Positions 56,602 through 64,000 of a stretch of 64,000 nucleotides of DNA are shown in pieces. Numbering within the stretch: the first letter of the stretch is position 1; every line of letters starts with the position of its first letter. The DNA is from Gammaproteobacteria bacterium (GTDB lineage: Bacteria > Pseudomonadota > Gammaproteobacteria > Pseudomonadales > Azotimanducaceae), in assembly GCA_002725995.1 (NCBI GenBank), contig PBRQ01000098.1:1-64000 (forward strand), read 5' to 3'. The notes beneath the pieces were generated by a model. The model had not been told where the DNA came from. It did not search any database and worked only from the letters and a program-made list of their open reading frames with translations. A program made the position numbers and the translations under genes.

Positions 56602-59179
56602 TGATCCTGGCAGTAGAGAATACCGAGAGCAGTGCCGGAAGTGAAACCAGCGTCAGCAGCATCAGTGAGCTCAAGGCGCAGGTCAACAGTACACCAATGG
56701 AGTAGATCCCCTGGTGTGTTGAAAAGGACAGGGCACCGAAGGTACCTAATGTTGTCAGGGTGCTGAGGAATACAGCCCTTGAAGTACTGGATTCAGCCAG
56801 GTCCCGTATGTCATCTGATTCATGGAATCGCTCGACCACGTGAATGCCGTTGTCGACACCGAGCCCAAAAATCAGGGGTACGACCACAACATTGGCCATA
56901 TTCAGCGGCATATCGATAATGACGGTTGCAGCAAAGGTCGTCATTGCAGTCATGGCAAGGGGAATGAACACGAGAATCGTATCGACGAAGCTTCTCAGGG
57001 TTAATACCAGAACGATCATGATGCAGGCAACAGCAATCGCTATCGCTTGTCTGAAAGCGGTAATAACAATTTCACCGATACCCAGGTCAACGACTGGTCG
57101 ACCCGTTGCATCCTTTATGATTGATTGGACATCCGTTGCAAAGCGACGCATCGCCTTGACCGGCACAATATTCTCACTGGGGGTTACCGTCAGCATGACT
57201 TCACCCTGGTCTGTGATTAGCCTGTCACGAAGCTTCTCGGGCAGATCATCCAGTCGAATATGTTGTGCAGCGATTGCACGTTCCAGCCAATCAAGTTCTT
57301 CGAGTGCGGGCATGATGACACTTTGCTCAAAGGCCTGCTTGATCTGGCTGTCGCTGGCAGCAAGTTTGGTTAGAGATAGATTGAGTCGCTGAACAGCCTG
57401 CTTTAGTTCTGGTTTAATACTCTCGAGTGAAAATGCTTCGCTTGCCCTAAGGAGGTCCTGGATGAATACATCCCGGTCTGAACTACTGTAGGGTGCCTTG
57501 TTAACTTCGGAGAAAAATGTGCTGGCGAGCATGAACCCGGCGTCTTCCAGTAAGTAGATTTTTTCATCCTGCTCAGAAGGTACATAATCGAGTGGTATCT
57601 TGACCTCGGATACGGAATTCAATTCCAGCAGTCTTTTTTTGACATCCTCTGCACCGGACATATCAGGGGCAATATAACTAATCGCATAGTCGGTTATCAC
57701 ATCCTCCCGTTGTAGCTCGCGGAAGGTTGTCATGGCTTCTGAATTAGGGTTTTTTAGGGAAAGGGTGCTGTAGTCAAAGTAGGCGTCTTTGGCTATATAG
57801 GTAACCAGGGCGGCAACCATCAGGGTGACAACAACAATAACCCTGCGGTAGCTGTGAAGCAGGTTCGAGAGTAGAAGAAGGTACGGGGCCCGGGAAACGG
57901 GTGCCGGGCTCTTAACGAGGGCAAAAAAGGCGGGGATCACCGTCAAACTAAGTGCTACGGCAATAATCATCCCGCCACCTGAGATTATGCCGAGTTCTGC
58001 CAAGCCCAGATATTCTGTAGGCACGAATGCCAGAAAACCCAGGGCGGAAGTGATTCCACAGAGACTGATTGCTGGCCCGACCCTGGTGTTGGTATATATG
58101 AGCGCGTCTTTTTTATCCTTGTGGCCGATGGCTTCCTGGTAGCGCAGGCTGAGGTGGATGGCGAAGTCGACGCCAAGGCCAATGAACATGACCAGGAATA
58201 CGATCGATATAGTATTGTATTGCCCTACGGTCAGGATGGCATATGCGCTGGTCCAGATCAGGCCGATAACCATGGTCAGGTAGGTCGCAATGATTACCCG
58301 CAGCGAACCCACGCCGAATACAAGGATCAGTACCAGTAGCACCGCGGCGATGGAACCTGCTATCTGAGCGCTTTGCATTGCGCTCTCAATCTCACCATTA
58401 TCAAACGGTATCTGCCCGGTGAGGCGTATTTTCACCAGGGGTTTCTGAGGGTGTTCGAGGGAATCAATGGTGGAGCGAATTTCCTGGATAATTTTCCTAC
58501 TCGGCAGACTCTCGTCGAAATTCTGTCGGCCCTGGACAAAAATGATGCTGTACAGGGTGTCATCACCCTCTCGCTTTACCATTTCATCCCGCCAGGCAAC
58601 GGGAAGTGATTGTCCTGCCAGGGTTGAGTCGATTGCATCGGACAGGAGATTGACAATCCTTGCCATACTAACCGGCAGGTCCTCATCACCGTCCAGTGCA
58701 TCGGACAAGAGGGTAAAGAGACCGCGCAGATTCGGATCCCTGGCAATAGAAGTAAGGAATGGTTGTGCTTCTGCCAAATCAGAAACCAGCGAGTCCAGGT
58801 CGTCTGGATCCAGGAATATCAACGCATGTGTTTCCATGAATGGGTCGTTTGCCGGCCCGTAGACCAGCTGGAACATCTCAGTATTGTCTGCAATTTCTGC
58901 TTCCAGCGCCTTGGACACATTCGACACGGCCGAGAGGCTTTGCCCACTCACCACGACAAAGGTGTTATTGATGTACTGGGGGAACACGTCAGAAAGTCTG
59001 TTGTACACCTGTTTCCAGTCTGTGTCCTGGCGTATGAGCTTGCCGGTGTCAGAATTAATGCTGAATTGGGTGATGGCTACGTATAGTGCGGCTGCTGTGA
59101 TTAGGGCAACTGCACCTAGTACGCGTTTTGGACACGAAATAACGAATCCGGTCCATATCATGAGGAAGCGGCGATACAT
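56591..59179 (-). CDS. MMPL/HpnN-like RND transporter
   Basis: 862-residue RND transporter with 12 spans in two halves, each with one large periplasmic domain (about 35-260 and 460-690). GLGVDFAIHLSLRYQEA (first half) and GLGVDNGIHVVERFHES (second) are the paired proton-relay motifs with Asp residues. Architecture and partner gene fit HpnN/MMPL exporters that move hopanoids or other lipids to the outer membrane. Downstream of the MlaC-like gene, two bases apart. Confidence 0.9.
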   Translation of the reverse strand: MYRRFLMIWTGFVISCPKRVLGAVALITAAALYVAITQFSINSDTGKLIRQDTDWKQVYNRLSDVFPQYINNTFVVVSGQSLSAVSNVSKALEAEIADNTEMFQLVYGPANDPFMETHALIFLDPDDLDSLVSDLAEAQPFLTSIARDPNLRGLFTLLSDALDGDEDLPVSMARIVNLLSDAIDSTLAGQSLPVAWRDEMVKREGDDTLYSIIFVQGRQNFDESLPSRKIIQEIRSTIDSLEHPQKPLVKIRLTGQIPFDNGEIESAMQSAQIAGSIAAVLLVLILVFGVGSLRVIIATYLTMVIGLIWTSAYAILTVGQYNTISIVFLVMFIGLGVDFAIHLSLRYQEAIGHKDKKDALIYTNTRVGPAISLCGITSALGFLAFVPTEYLGLAELGIISGGGMIIAVALSLTVIPAFFALVKSPAPVSRAPYLLLLSNLLHSYRRVIVVVTLMVAALVTYIAKDAYFDYSTLSLKNPNSEAMTTFRELQREDVITDYAISYIAPDMSGAEDVKKRLLELNSVSEVKIPLDYVPSEQDEKIYLLEDAGFMLASTFFSEVNKAPYSSSDRDVFIQDLLRASEAFSLESIKPELKQAVQRLNLSLTKLAASDSQIKQAFEQSVIMPALEELDWLERAIAAQHIRLDDLPEKLRDRLITDQGEVMLTVTPSENIVPVKAMRRFATDVQSIIKDATGRPVVDLGIGEIVITAFRQAIAIAVACIMIVLVLTLRSFVDTILVFIPLAMTAMTTFAATVIIDMPLNMANVVVVPLIFGLGVDNGIHVVERFHESDDIRDLAESSTSRAVFLSTLTTLGTFGALSFSTHQGIYSIGVLLTCALSSLMLLTLVSLPALLSVFSTARITKK

Positions 59180-59181
59180 TT

Positions 59182-59772
59182 CTAGTGGACGCTGGCCTTA
59201 TCCTGGTTGTCTTTGATGGTCTGCCTGATTTCTTCAATGACGCCTGTCACACCACCGGATTCGAAGGTAGCAGAATAGGTAGCGCGCTTGAGGGACAAGT
59301 CAGATACACCATTGGCAACAACATCGAATATTTTCCACTGACCTCCGAGGTCGACAAGCTGGTAGTCGAGGTCGACCTTTTCTGAACCCGTGTGCAGTTG
59401 GGTTCGCACGATAACACGATTGGATTTAATCGATTTTTGTCCAAGAACCTCAAAGTGCTGTTGGCTGTAAATGGGGAACCGGCTGGCATAACTGGTAACA
59501 ATGACCTCGCCCATCAAGCTGGTGATGGTCGCCTTCTGCTCATCTTCGATCTTTCGCCAGTTGCGCCCAAGGGCAACACGGGCAACCGTCGTGGTATCAA
59601 AAGTGCTTTCCACGATGGGCGCTAACAATTGTAATCGATCGCTGTAGCTTGTAGAGCGCATCACCTGTATCAAACCCTCATGAAATTTGTTTACGGGAGT
59701 GGCCGGCTCAGCCAACGCACCAGAACCCAAATTAAATGCAAAAAACAGAACCGTGACGAACCACCTAATCAT
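59182..59772 (-). CDS. MlaC/HpnM-like periplasmic lipid-binding protein
   Basis: 196-residue exported protein (signal peptide about 1-22, ending ALAE) of the Ttg2D/MlaC family: VARVALGRNWRKIEDEQKA, VIVTSYASRF, VDLDYQLVDLGGQWKIFDVVANGVSDL. It binds phospholipid-like molecules in the periplasm. Start at 59772 overlaps the end of the RibB-like gene by 8 bases. With the RND gene it matches the HpnM-HpnN pair of hopanoid producers. Confidence 0.9.
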   Translation of the reverse strand: MIRWFVTVLFFAFNLGSGALAEPATPVNKFHEGLIQVMRSTSYSDRLQLLAPIVESTFDTTTVARVALGRNWRKIEDEQKATITSLMGEVIVTSYASRFPIYSQQHFEVLGQKSIKSNRVIVRTQLHTGSEKVDLDYQLVDLGGQWKIFDVVANGVSDLSLKRATYSATFESGGVTGVIEEIRQTIKDNQDKASVH

Positions 59773-60877
59773 TCTCGACAAACTCAGCAACCTCCAGGTG
59801 GAACCCTGACAGGGCGTTGAAGCGGAAGGGTGAGCTCAAGAGGCGCATCTTGCCTACACCAATATCGCGAAGTATCTGCGAACCCGTGCCTATCACCCGG
59901 TATGTTCCGACTTCGTTGGTATGACGTTCCTCCGGTGACATATCCGGGAAGTATTTAACCTGCGCCAGGGCTTCGGCCTGGGATATTTCTTGGCCAACTA
60001 TGACAATGACGCCTCTACCTTTATCGGAGATGTGATGCATTGCCTCCTGCAGGGACCAGGTTTTCTTGAATCCTGGTCGCTGGGTACCTAATACATCGCG
60101 CAATGAATTGACCACCTGGACCCTTACCAGGCATGGGTCATCTTCTGATATATTGCCCTTGACCAAAGCATGGTGTACGCAATCTGAAATCTTGTCGGTG
60201 TAGGTCCTGAGGGAGAAGTCACCCTGCTGAGTGGTGATTTCTTTTTTATCCACCAACTCAATTGTCTTATCATTGAGTGCACGATACTGAATCAGGTCAG
60301 CTATGGTTCCAATCTTAATGCCGTGTTTTTCTGCGAATTCTTCCAGCTCTGGTCGCTGGGCCATGGTGCCGTCTTCATTCATCACTTCAACGATGAGGGC
60401 GGAGCTGTCATAACCCGCCATCCTTGCCAGGTCGCATCCGGCTTCCGTGTGACCGGCCCTGGTCAGTACGCCGCCGGCCTGAGCGATCAGCGGGAAGATA
60501 TGCCCTGGCATCACCAGGTCTTCAGGCTTCGCATTCCGGGCGACGGCATCGCGAACGGTCTTCGCACGATCTGCAGCTGAAATGCCGGTAGTGATACCGT
60601 TTGCCGCCTCGATAGACACGGTGAAATTTGTTTCATGCATGGACAAATTGTTCTCCACCATCAGCGGAAGGTTCAACTGCCGGCCACGCTCTTCAGTTAT
60701 TGTCAGGCATATCAGCCCACACGCATAGCGTGCGTAGAAGGTCACAACTTCAGGTGTGACCACGTCTGCGGCGATGATCAGGTCACCTTCATTTTCGCGA
60801 TCCTCATCATCCATGATAAGTACCATCTTCCCTTGGCGAAATTCGTCCAGGATCTCTTCTGTCGTGTTAATGGGCAC
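59765..60877 (-). CDS. ribB: 3,4-dihydroxy-2-butanone-4-phosphate synthase with degenerate GTP cyclohydrolase II domain
   Basis: 370-residue protein. N-terminal RibB domain is complete: [16 protein letters not shown] (about 22-37), HETNFTVS, and [16 protein letters not shown]. The C-terminal RibA-like domain (about 210-370) lacks the zinc cysteines (no C-x-GDVFGSxRCDCG) and the GQEISQ segment replaces RQEGRG, so cyclohydrolase activity is probably lost, as in RibBX-type proteins. GTG start with GGAG. First gene of a ribB-mlaC-RND operon. Confidence 0.88.
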   Translation of the reverse strand: MPINTTEEILDEFRQGKMVLIMDDEDRENEGDLIIAADVVTPEVVTFYARYACGLICLTITEERGRQLNLPLMVENNLSMHETNFTVSIEAANGITTGISAADRAKTVRDAVARNAKPEDLVMPGHIFPLIAQAGGVLTRAGHTEAGCDLARMAGYDSSALIVEVMNEDGTMAQRPELEEFAEKHGIKIGTIADLIQYRALNDKTIELVDKKEITTQQGDFSLRTYTDKISDCVHHALVKGNISEDDPCLVRVQVVNSLRDVLGTQRPGFKKTWSLQEAMHHISDKGRGVIVIVGQEISQAEALAQVKYFPDMSPEERHTNEVGTYRVIGTGSQILRDIGVGKMRLLSSPFRFNALSGFHLEVAEFVEND

Positions 60878-61004
60878 AATATCTCCGAGTCTGCCACTTG
60901 CAACGCCGGATTATACCCAAAAGGGAAGCCAAGAGAAGAGTGCGATCCGGCTATATGGGTGAAGTTCATCGTATAATCATTTTTTTGGACAGGCAGAGAA
61001 CAAC

Positions 61005-62456
61005 GTGGACAAACATGCGTTCATTCACAGGCTGCGGGCAATCTGCGGCGAAAATATCATTGCCGATGAGCCACAGCTGAAGGTTTATGAAACGGATGGT
61101 TTAACCGCCAAAAGAAGGGCTCCATGGCTGGTGGTACTACCTTCAAGTGTCAAAGAAGTGCAGCAGGTGGTAAAACTGTGCTTTGATGCTGAAGTGCCCC
61201 TTGTGGCCCGTGGCGCAGGGACGGGGTTGTCTGGTGGCGCCTTGCCCCATGCTGATGGTGTACTGCTTATTCTGGCAAAGCTCAAGCGTATTCTTTCCGT
61301 AGACACCGAGAACCGACTGGCAACTGTTGAACCAGGTGTTACCAATCTTGCGATTTCAGAGGCGGTGAAGGATAGGGGGCTCTACTATGCACCCGACCCT
61401 TCATCCCAGGTAGCCTGCTCGATTGGTGGCAATGTTGCTGAAAACTCAGGAGGCGTCCACTGCCTCAAATACGGGTTGACTGTGCATAACGTTCGCCGCT
61501 TGAAAATAATTTCCCCGACCGGTGATTTATACGAAGTTGGCAGCCATGCATTCGACTCGGCCGGATATGACCTGCTGGCCCTTCTTCATGGATCTGAAGG
61601 AATGTTTGGTATCGTTGTCGAGATCACCGTTGCACTGTTGCCAATACCGGAGTCAGTCAGTGTCGTGACAGCTGGATTTGCAGCGGTCGAAGATGCTGCT
61701 TCAGCAGTAACCGATATCATTTCCGCTGGAATCATCCCTGCTGGTCTGGAAATGATGGATAAACTGGCAATAGAGGCTGCGGAGGCCTATGTGAAGGCGG
61801 GCTACCCAACCGGTGCAGAGGCGCTGCTTTTGTGTGAGTTGGACGGCATTGAAATGGAGCTTGAAACACAACTGCGGAGTTTGATGGATATTCTGAAGGA
61901 AAACGGCGCAACCAGCATCGATTCCGCGACCGTCCCCGAAGAAAGAGAACGATTATGGCGCGGCAGGAAGGCCGCGTTTCCAGCTATTGGTAGAATCGCA
62001 CCGGATTACTATTGTATGGATGGCACCATCCCCAGGAGGCATCTATCCCTGGTACTGAACCGAATAGCTGCCTTGTCAGAGGAGTTCTCTCTGCCCGTGG
62101 CAAATGTGTTCCACGCCGGAGACGGGAACCTGCACCCACTGATCCTGTATGACGCCAATGAAGCTGATGAATTGCGAAGGGCGGAGGAATTCGGAGCGCG
62201 CATCCTGGAATGCTGCATAGAAGCTGGCGGGACTATCACCGGGGAACACGGTGTCGGCATCGAGAAAATAGACCAGATGTGCATCCAGTTTTCCGAAACC
62301 GAGCTTTCCCTGTTTCATGGGGTCAAGGCTGCCTTCGATGAAAAGTCTATCCTTAACCCAGGCAAAGCTGTACCGAGCCTTCACCGCTGTGTTGAATTTG
62401 GCGCCCAGCACGTACACCAGGGAAAGACCAAATTCCCTGAACTGGACCTGTTTTGA
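61005..62456 (+). CDS. glcD: Glycolate oxidase subunit GlcD (FAD-linked)
   Basis: 483-residue FAD-linked oxidase: PP-type FAD site RGAGTGLSGGALP (about 69-81), SIGGNVAENSGGVHCLKYG, and HAGDGNLHPLILYD with C-terminal GEHGVGIEK. GTG start with GAGAA. It oxidises glycolate or a similar 2-hydroxyacid to the 2-oxoacid, passing electrons to GlcF. The stop overlaps the GlcE start. Confidence 0.95.
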   Translation: MDKHAFIHRLRAICGENIIADEPQLKVYETDGLTAKRRAPWLVVLPSSVKEVQQVVKLCFDAEVPLVARGAGTGLSGGALPHADGVLLILAKLKRILSVDTENRLATVEPGVTNLAISEAVKDRGLYYAPDPSSQVACSIGGNVAENSGGVHCLKYGLTVHNVRRLKIISPTGDLYEVGSHAFDSAGYDLLALLHGSEGMFGIVVEITVALLPIPESVSVVTAGFAAVEDAASAVTDIISAGIIPAGLEMMDKLAIEAAEAYVKAGYPTGAEALLLCELDGIEMELETQLRSLMDILKENGATSIDSATVPEERERLWRGRKAAFPAIGRIAPDYYCMDGTIPRRHLSLVLNRIAALSEEFSLPVANVFHAGDGNLHPLILYDANEADELRRAEEFGARILECCIEAGGTITGEHGVGIEKIDQMCIQFSETELSLFHGVKAAFDEKSILNPGKAVPSLHRCVEFGAQHVHQGKTKFPELDLF

Positions 62457-63505
62457 CGGGCGACTTCACCCAATCACTGCTTGAGCAGGTTCAGGAAGCG
62501 ATCGGTTACAAATCTCCCCTTGTTATTGAGGGTGGTGGCAGCAAAAAATTCTATGGTTACCCACAGCCAGATGTCTTGAAACGATTGTATACCAGCGACC
62601 ATCAGGGTGTGATTGACTACTCTCCTGATGAACTAGTGATCCATGTGCGTGCTGGTACGCCCCTGTCTGAAGTCAGAAAACTGCTGGCGGACAGTGGTCA
62701 GATGCTGGCGTTCGAGCCACCTGATTTCGCTGGCAATGCCACCATTGGTGGTGTCATTGCCAGTGGACTATCGGGGGCAAGGAGGCCATTTTCCGGTGCC
62801 CTGCGAGATTTTGTCCTGGGCACAACAGTCATTACAGGTTCAGCGGAAGTACTGACATTTGGCGGCCAGGTGATGAAAAATGTTGCCGGCTATGATGTGT
62901 CCCGGCTTATCGCCGGCTCACTCGGCACCCTCGGGGTCATCCTGGATGTGAGCCTGAAGGTGCTGCCGCTGCCCGAACTGGAAGTGACCCTTACCATTCC
63001 GGTTTCCCGTGGCGGATTTCAGGTATTGCTGCAGTCGATGCGGCAAAGTGTTCCCGTTAGCGCTGCTGCCCATGAGGGAGATCATCTCAGGGTTCGTCTC
63101 TCGGGAAGTGAAATATCGGTTACTGCGGCGGTAAAAGAACTGGGAGGAGAAGAGATAGATAACAGCTATTGGGATCAGGTTAATAATCTTGAGCGCTTTG
63201 GTGAAATAGAACAGTTATGGCGGATAAGTGTTGTGCCCGGGTCAGATATCCTGCTGGAGGAGGCGGCGCTGGTCGATTGGGGTGGTAGTCTTCGCTGGCT
63301 TGTGCAACCCGGCTTTAGTCCAAGGGAAAGGCTGAAGAAAAATGGTCATGCTACCCTGATGAAGTACAAGGCAGCCTCGCTAGCGCCGGGCCTGGATATT
63401 TTTCAGCCACTTGTCGAACCGGTTGCCGGGATTCACCAGCGATTGAAGAAGCAGTTCGACCCGGCGGGAATTTTTAATCCTGGCAGAATGTACCGGGATC
63501 TCTGA
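62453..63505 (+). CDS. glcE: Glycolate oxidase subunit GlcE (FAD-binding)
   Basis: 350-residue FAD-binding subunit: VIEGGGSKKFYG, ATIGGVIASGLSGARRPFSGALRDFVLG and KNVAGYDVSRLIAGSLGTLG are diagnostic. TTG start overlapping the glcD stop by four bases; its own stop overlaps glcF by one base, so glcDEF is one operon. Confidence 0.95.
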   Translation: MTGDFTQSLLEQVQEAIGYKSPLVIEGGGSKKFYGYPQPDVLKRLYTSDHQGVIDYSPDELVIHVRAGTPLSEVRKLLADSGQMLAFEPPDFAGNATIGGVIASGLSGARRPFSGALRDFVLGTTVITGSAEVLTFGGQVMKNVAGYDVSRLIAGSLGTLGVILDVSLKVLPLPELEVTLTIPVSRGGFQVLLQSMRQSVPVSAAAHEGDHLRVRLSGSEISVTAAVKELGGEEIDNSYWDQVNNLERFGEIEQLWRISVVPGSDILLEEAALVDWGGSLRWLVQPGFSPRERLKKNGHATLMKYKAASLAPGLDIFQPLVEPVAGIHQRLKKQFDPAGIFNPGRMYRDL

Positions 63506-64000
63506 TGCAGACCCTTATTCACCCAGAACTGAAGGGCCAGCCGAAGGTTGAAGAGGCAAATAGCATTCTGCGCAGTTGTGTCCACTGCGGCTTCTGTCTT
63601 GCTGCCTGCCCCACTTATCAACTGTCAGGCAATGAGCTCGATAGCCCACGCGGTAGAATTTATCTGCTTAAAAACCTGCTTGAGGAAGATGCCATTGAAG
63701 GATCTTCAGCGTTACACCTGGATCAGTGTTTGACCTGTCGAGCCTGCGAAACTGCCTGCCCGTCCGGAGTGAAGTACAGCCGATTGCTGGATATTGGCAG
63801 GGAACTGATCGCCACCAGGCAGAAGCAGCGGCTCCCGGTTCGGTTATTATCTCAGGTGGTGAGGCTAATTGTTCCCCGTGACTATTTATTCAGGCCGTTA
63901 CTGATGATGGGGCAGTTCCTTGCCCCGATATTACCAACAATTGTTGCAGGGAAGATTCCGCCGGTACCTGGTTCAATCAACCTTGCGACCGAAGAACCTT
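63505..64000 (+). CDS. glcF: Glycolate oxidase iron-sulfur subunit GlcF (partial)
   Basis: First 165 residues of an about 400-residue iron-sulfur subunit, cut by the window end. Two 4Fe-4S cysteine clusters: CVHCGFCLAACP (Cys25, 28, 31, 35) and CLTCRACETACP (Cys75, 78, 81, 85). It accepts electrons from GlcD/GlcE for the quinone pool. The frame stays open to base 64000. Confidence 0.95.
   Translation, partial: MQTLIHPELKGQPKVEEANSILRSCVHCGFCLAACPTYQLSGNELDSPRGRIYLLKNLLEEDAIEGSSALHLDQCLTCRACETACPSGVKYSRLLDIGRELIATRQKQRLPVRLLSQVVRLIVPRDYLFRPLLMMGQFLAPILPTIVAGKIPPVPGSINLATEEP

Noticed and set aside
60878-61004. FMN riboswitch before the ribB-like gene
   Set aside because: The conserved RFN blocks are not visible in this 127-base region.

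Overview
The window reads as a chromosomal segment of a heterotrophic, aerobic, probably marine Gammaproteobacterium. This is inferred from gene content: TRAP and sulfur transporters, many acyl-CoA and MaoC enzymes, PntAB transhydrogenase, GlcDEF, c-di-GMP enzymes, an FtsX/LolA-type envelope system and a MMPL/MlaC-type lipid transport pair. Genes are dense, often overlapping by 4-14 bases, with moderate G+C. I saw no rRNA, tRNA, CRISPR array, prophage or origin.

Layout. 1-3.8 kb: small accessory genes (hypothetical protein, broken IS3-type orfA, APH-fold phosphotransferase, CDP-alcohol phosphatidyltransferase, broken TonB-receptor start, FxsA). 3.97-9.2 kb: an overlapping operon of alpha/beta hydrolase, enoyl-CoA hydratase, MoxR-type AAA+ ATPase (CbbQ/NorQ-like) and a 985-residue VWA protein (NorD/CbbO-like), with no RuBisCO or NO reductase nearby. 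9.3-16.2 kb: MFS transporter, second hydrolase, LemA plus M48 protease, enoyl-CoA isomerase-like protein, acyl-CoA dehydrogenase. 16.2-18.3 kb: ArsR-type regulator, thioredoxin-like protein and two-part YeeE/YedE sulfur transporter. 18.9-24.1 kb: envelope operon with LolA-like protein, two FtsX permeases, ABC ATPase and an outer-membrane barrel-like protein. 24.4-28.9 kb: decayed gene, LysR regulator opposite a peroxiredoxin-like gene, methyltransferase-like exported protein, serine hydrolase. 28.9-31.8 kb: pntA1-pntA2-pntB. 32-36.8 kb: acyl-CoA carboxylase carboxyltransferase, DsbD-like reductase, two MaoC proteins. 37-40.1 kb: REP-associated transposase, orphan ExbD, histidine phosphatase, DUF2726-like protein. 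40.3-44 kb: TRAP transporter with a TatT-like lipoprotein.

44.2-52 kb is the most unusual region. A GAF-GGDEF diguanylate cyclase and a GAF-HD-GYP phosphodiesterase with clearly paralogous GAF sensors flank a DUF1538 membrane protein and two P-II-like proteins, a PEP-synthase pseudogene, an MBL-fold hydrolase and a 251-bp MITE-like element. The HD-GYP domain carries an insertion of about 150 residues. 52-55.7 kb: dipeptide-type binding protein, glutamine synthetase-family enzyme, putative lipid-binding protein. 55.8-60.9 kb: steroid 5-alpha-reductase-like membrane enzyme facing an operon of RibB with degenerate RibA domain, MlaC/HpnM-like protein and MMPL/HpnN-like RND exporter. 61-64 kb: glcD, glcE and a glcF cut by the window end.

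Recurring themes are acyl-CoA metabolism, lipid movement between membranes (two separate systems), thiol/redox handling and second-messenger control. The best candidates for incompletely described systems are the orphan MoxR-VWA pair, the DUF1538/dual P-II operon between opposed c-di-GMP enzymes, and the lipid export neighbourhood at 55-60 kb. All functions come from reading motifs by eye; no database search was possible.
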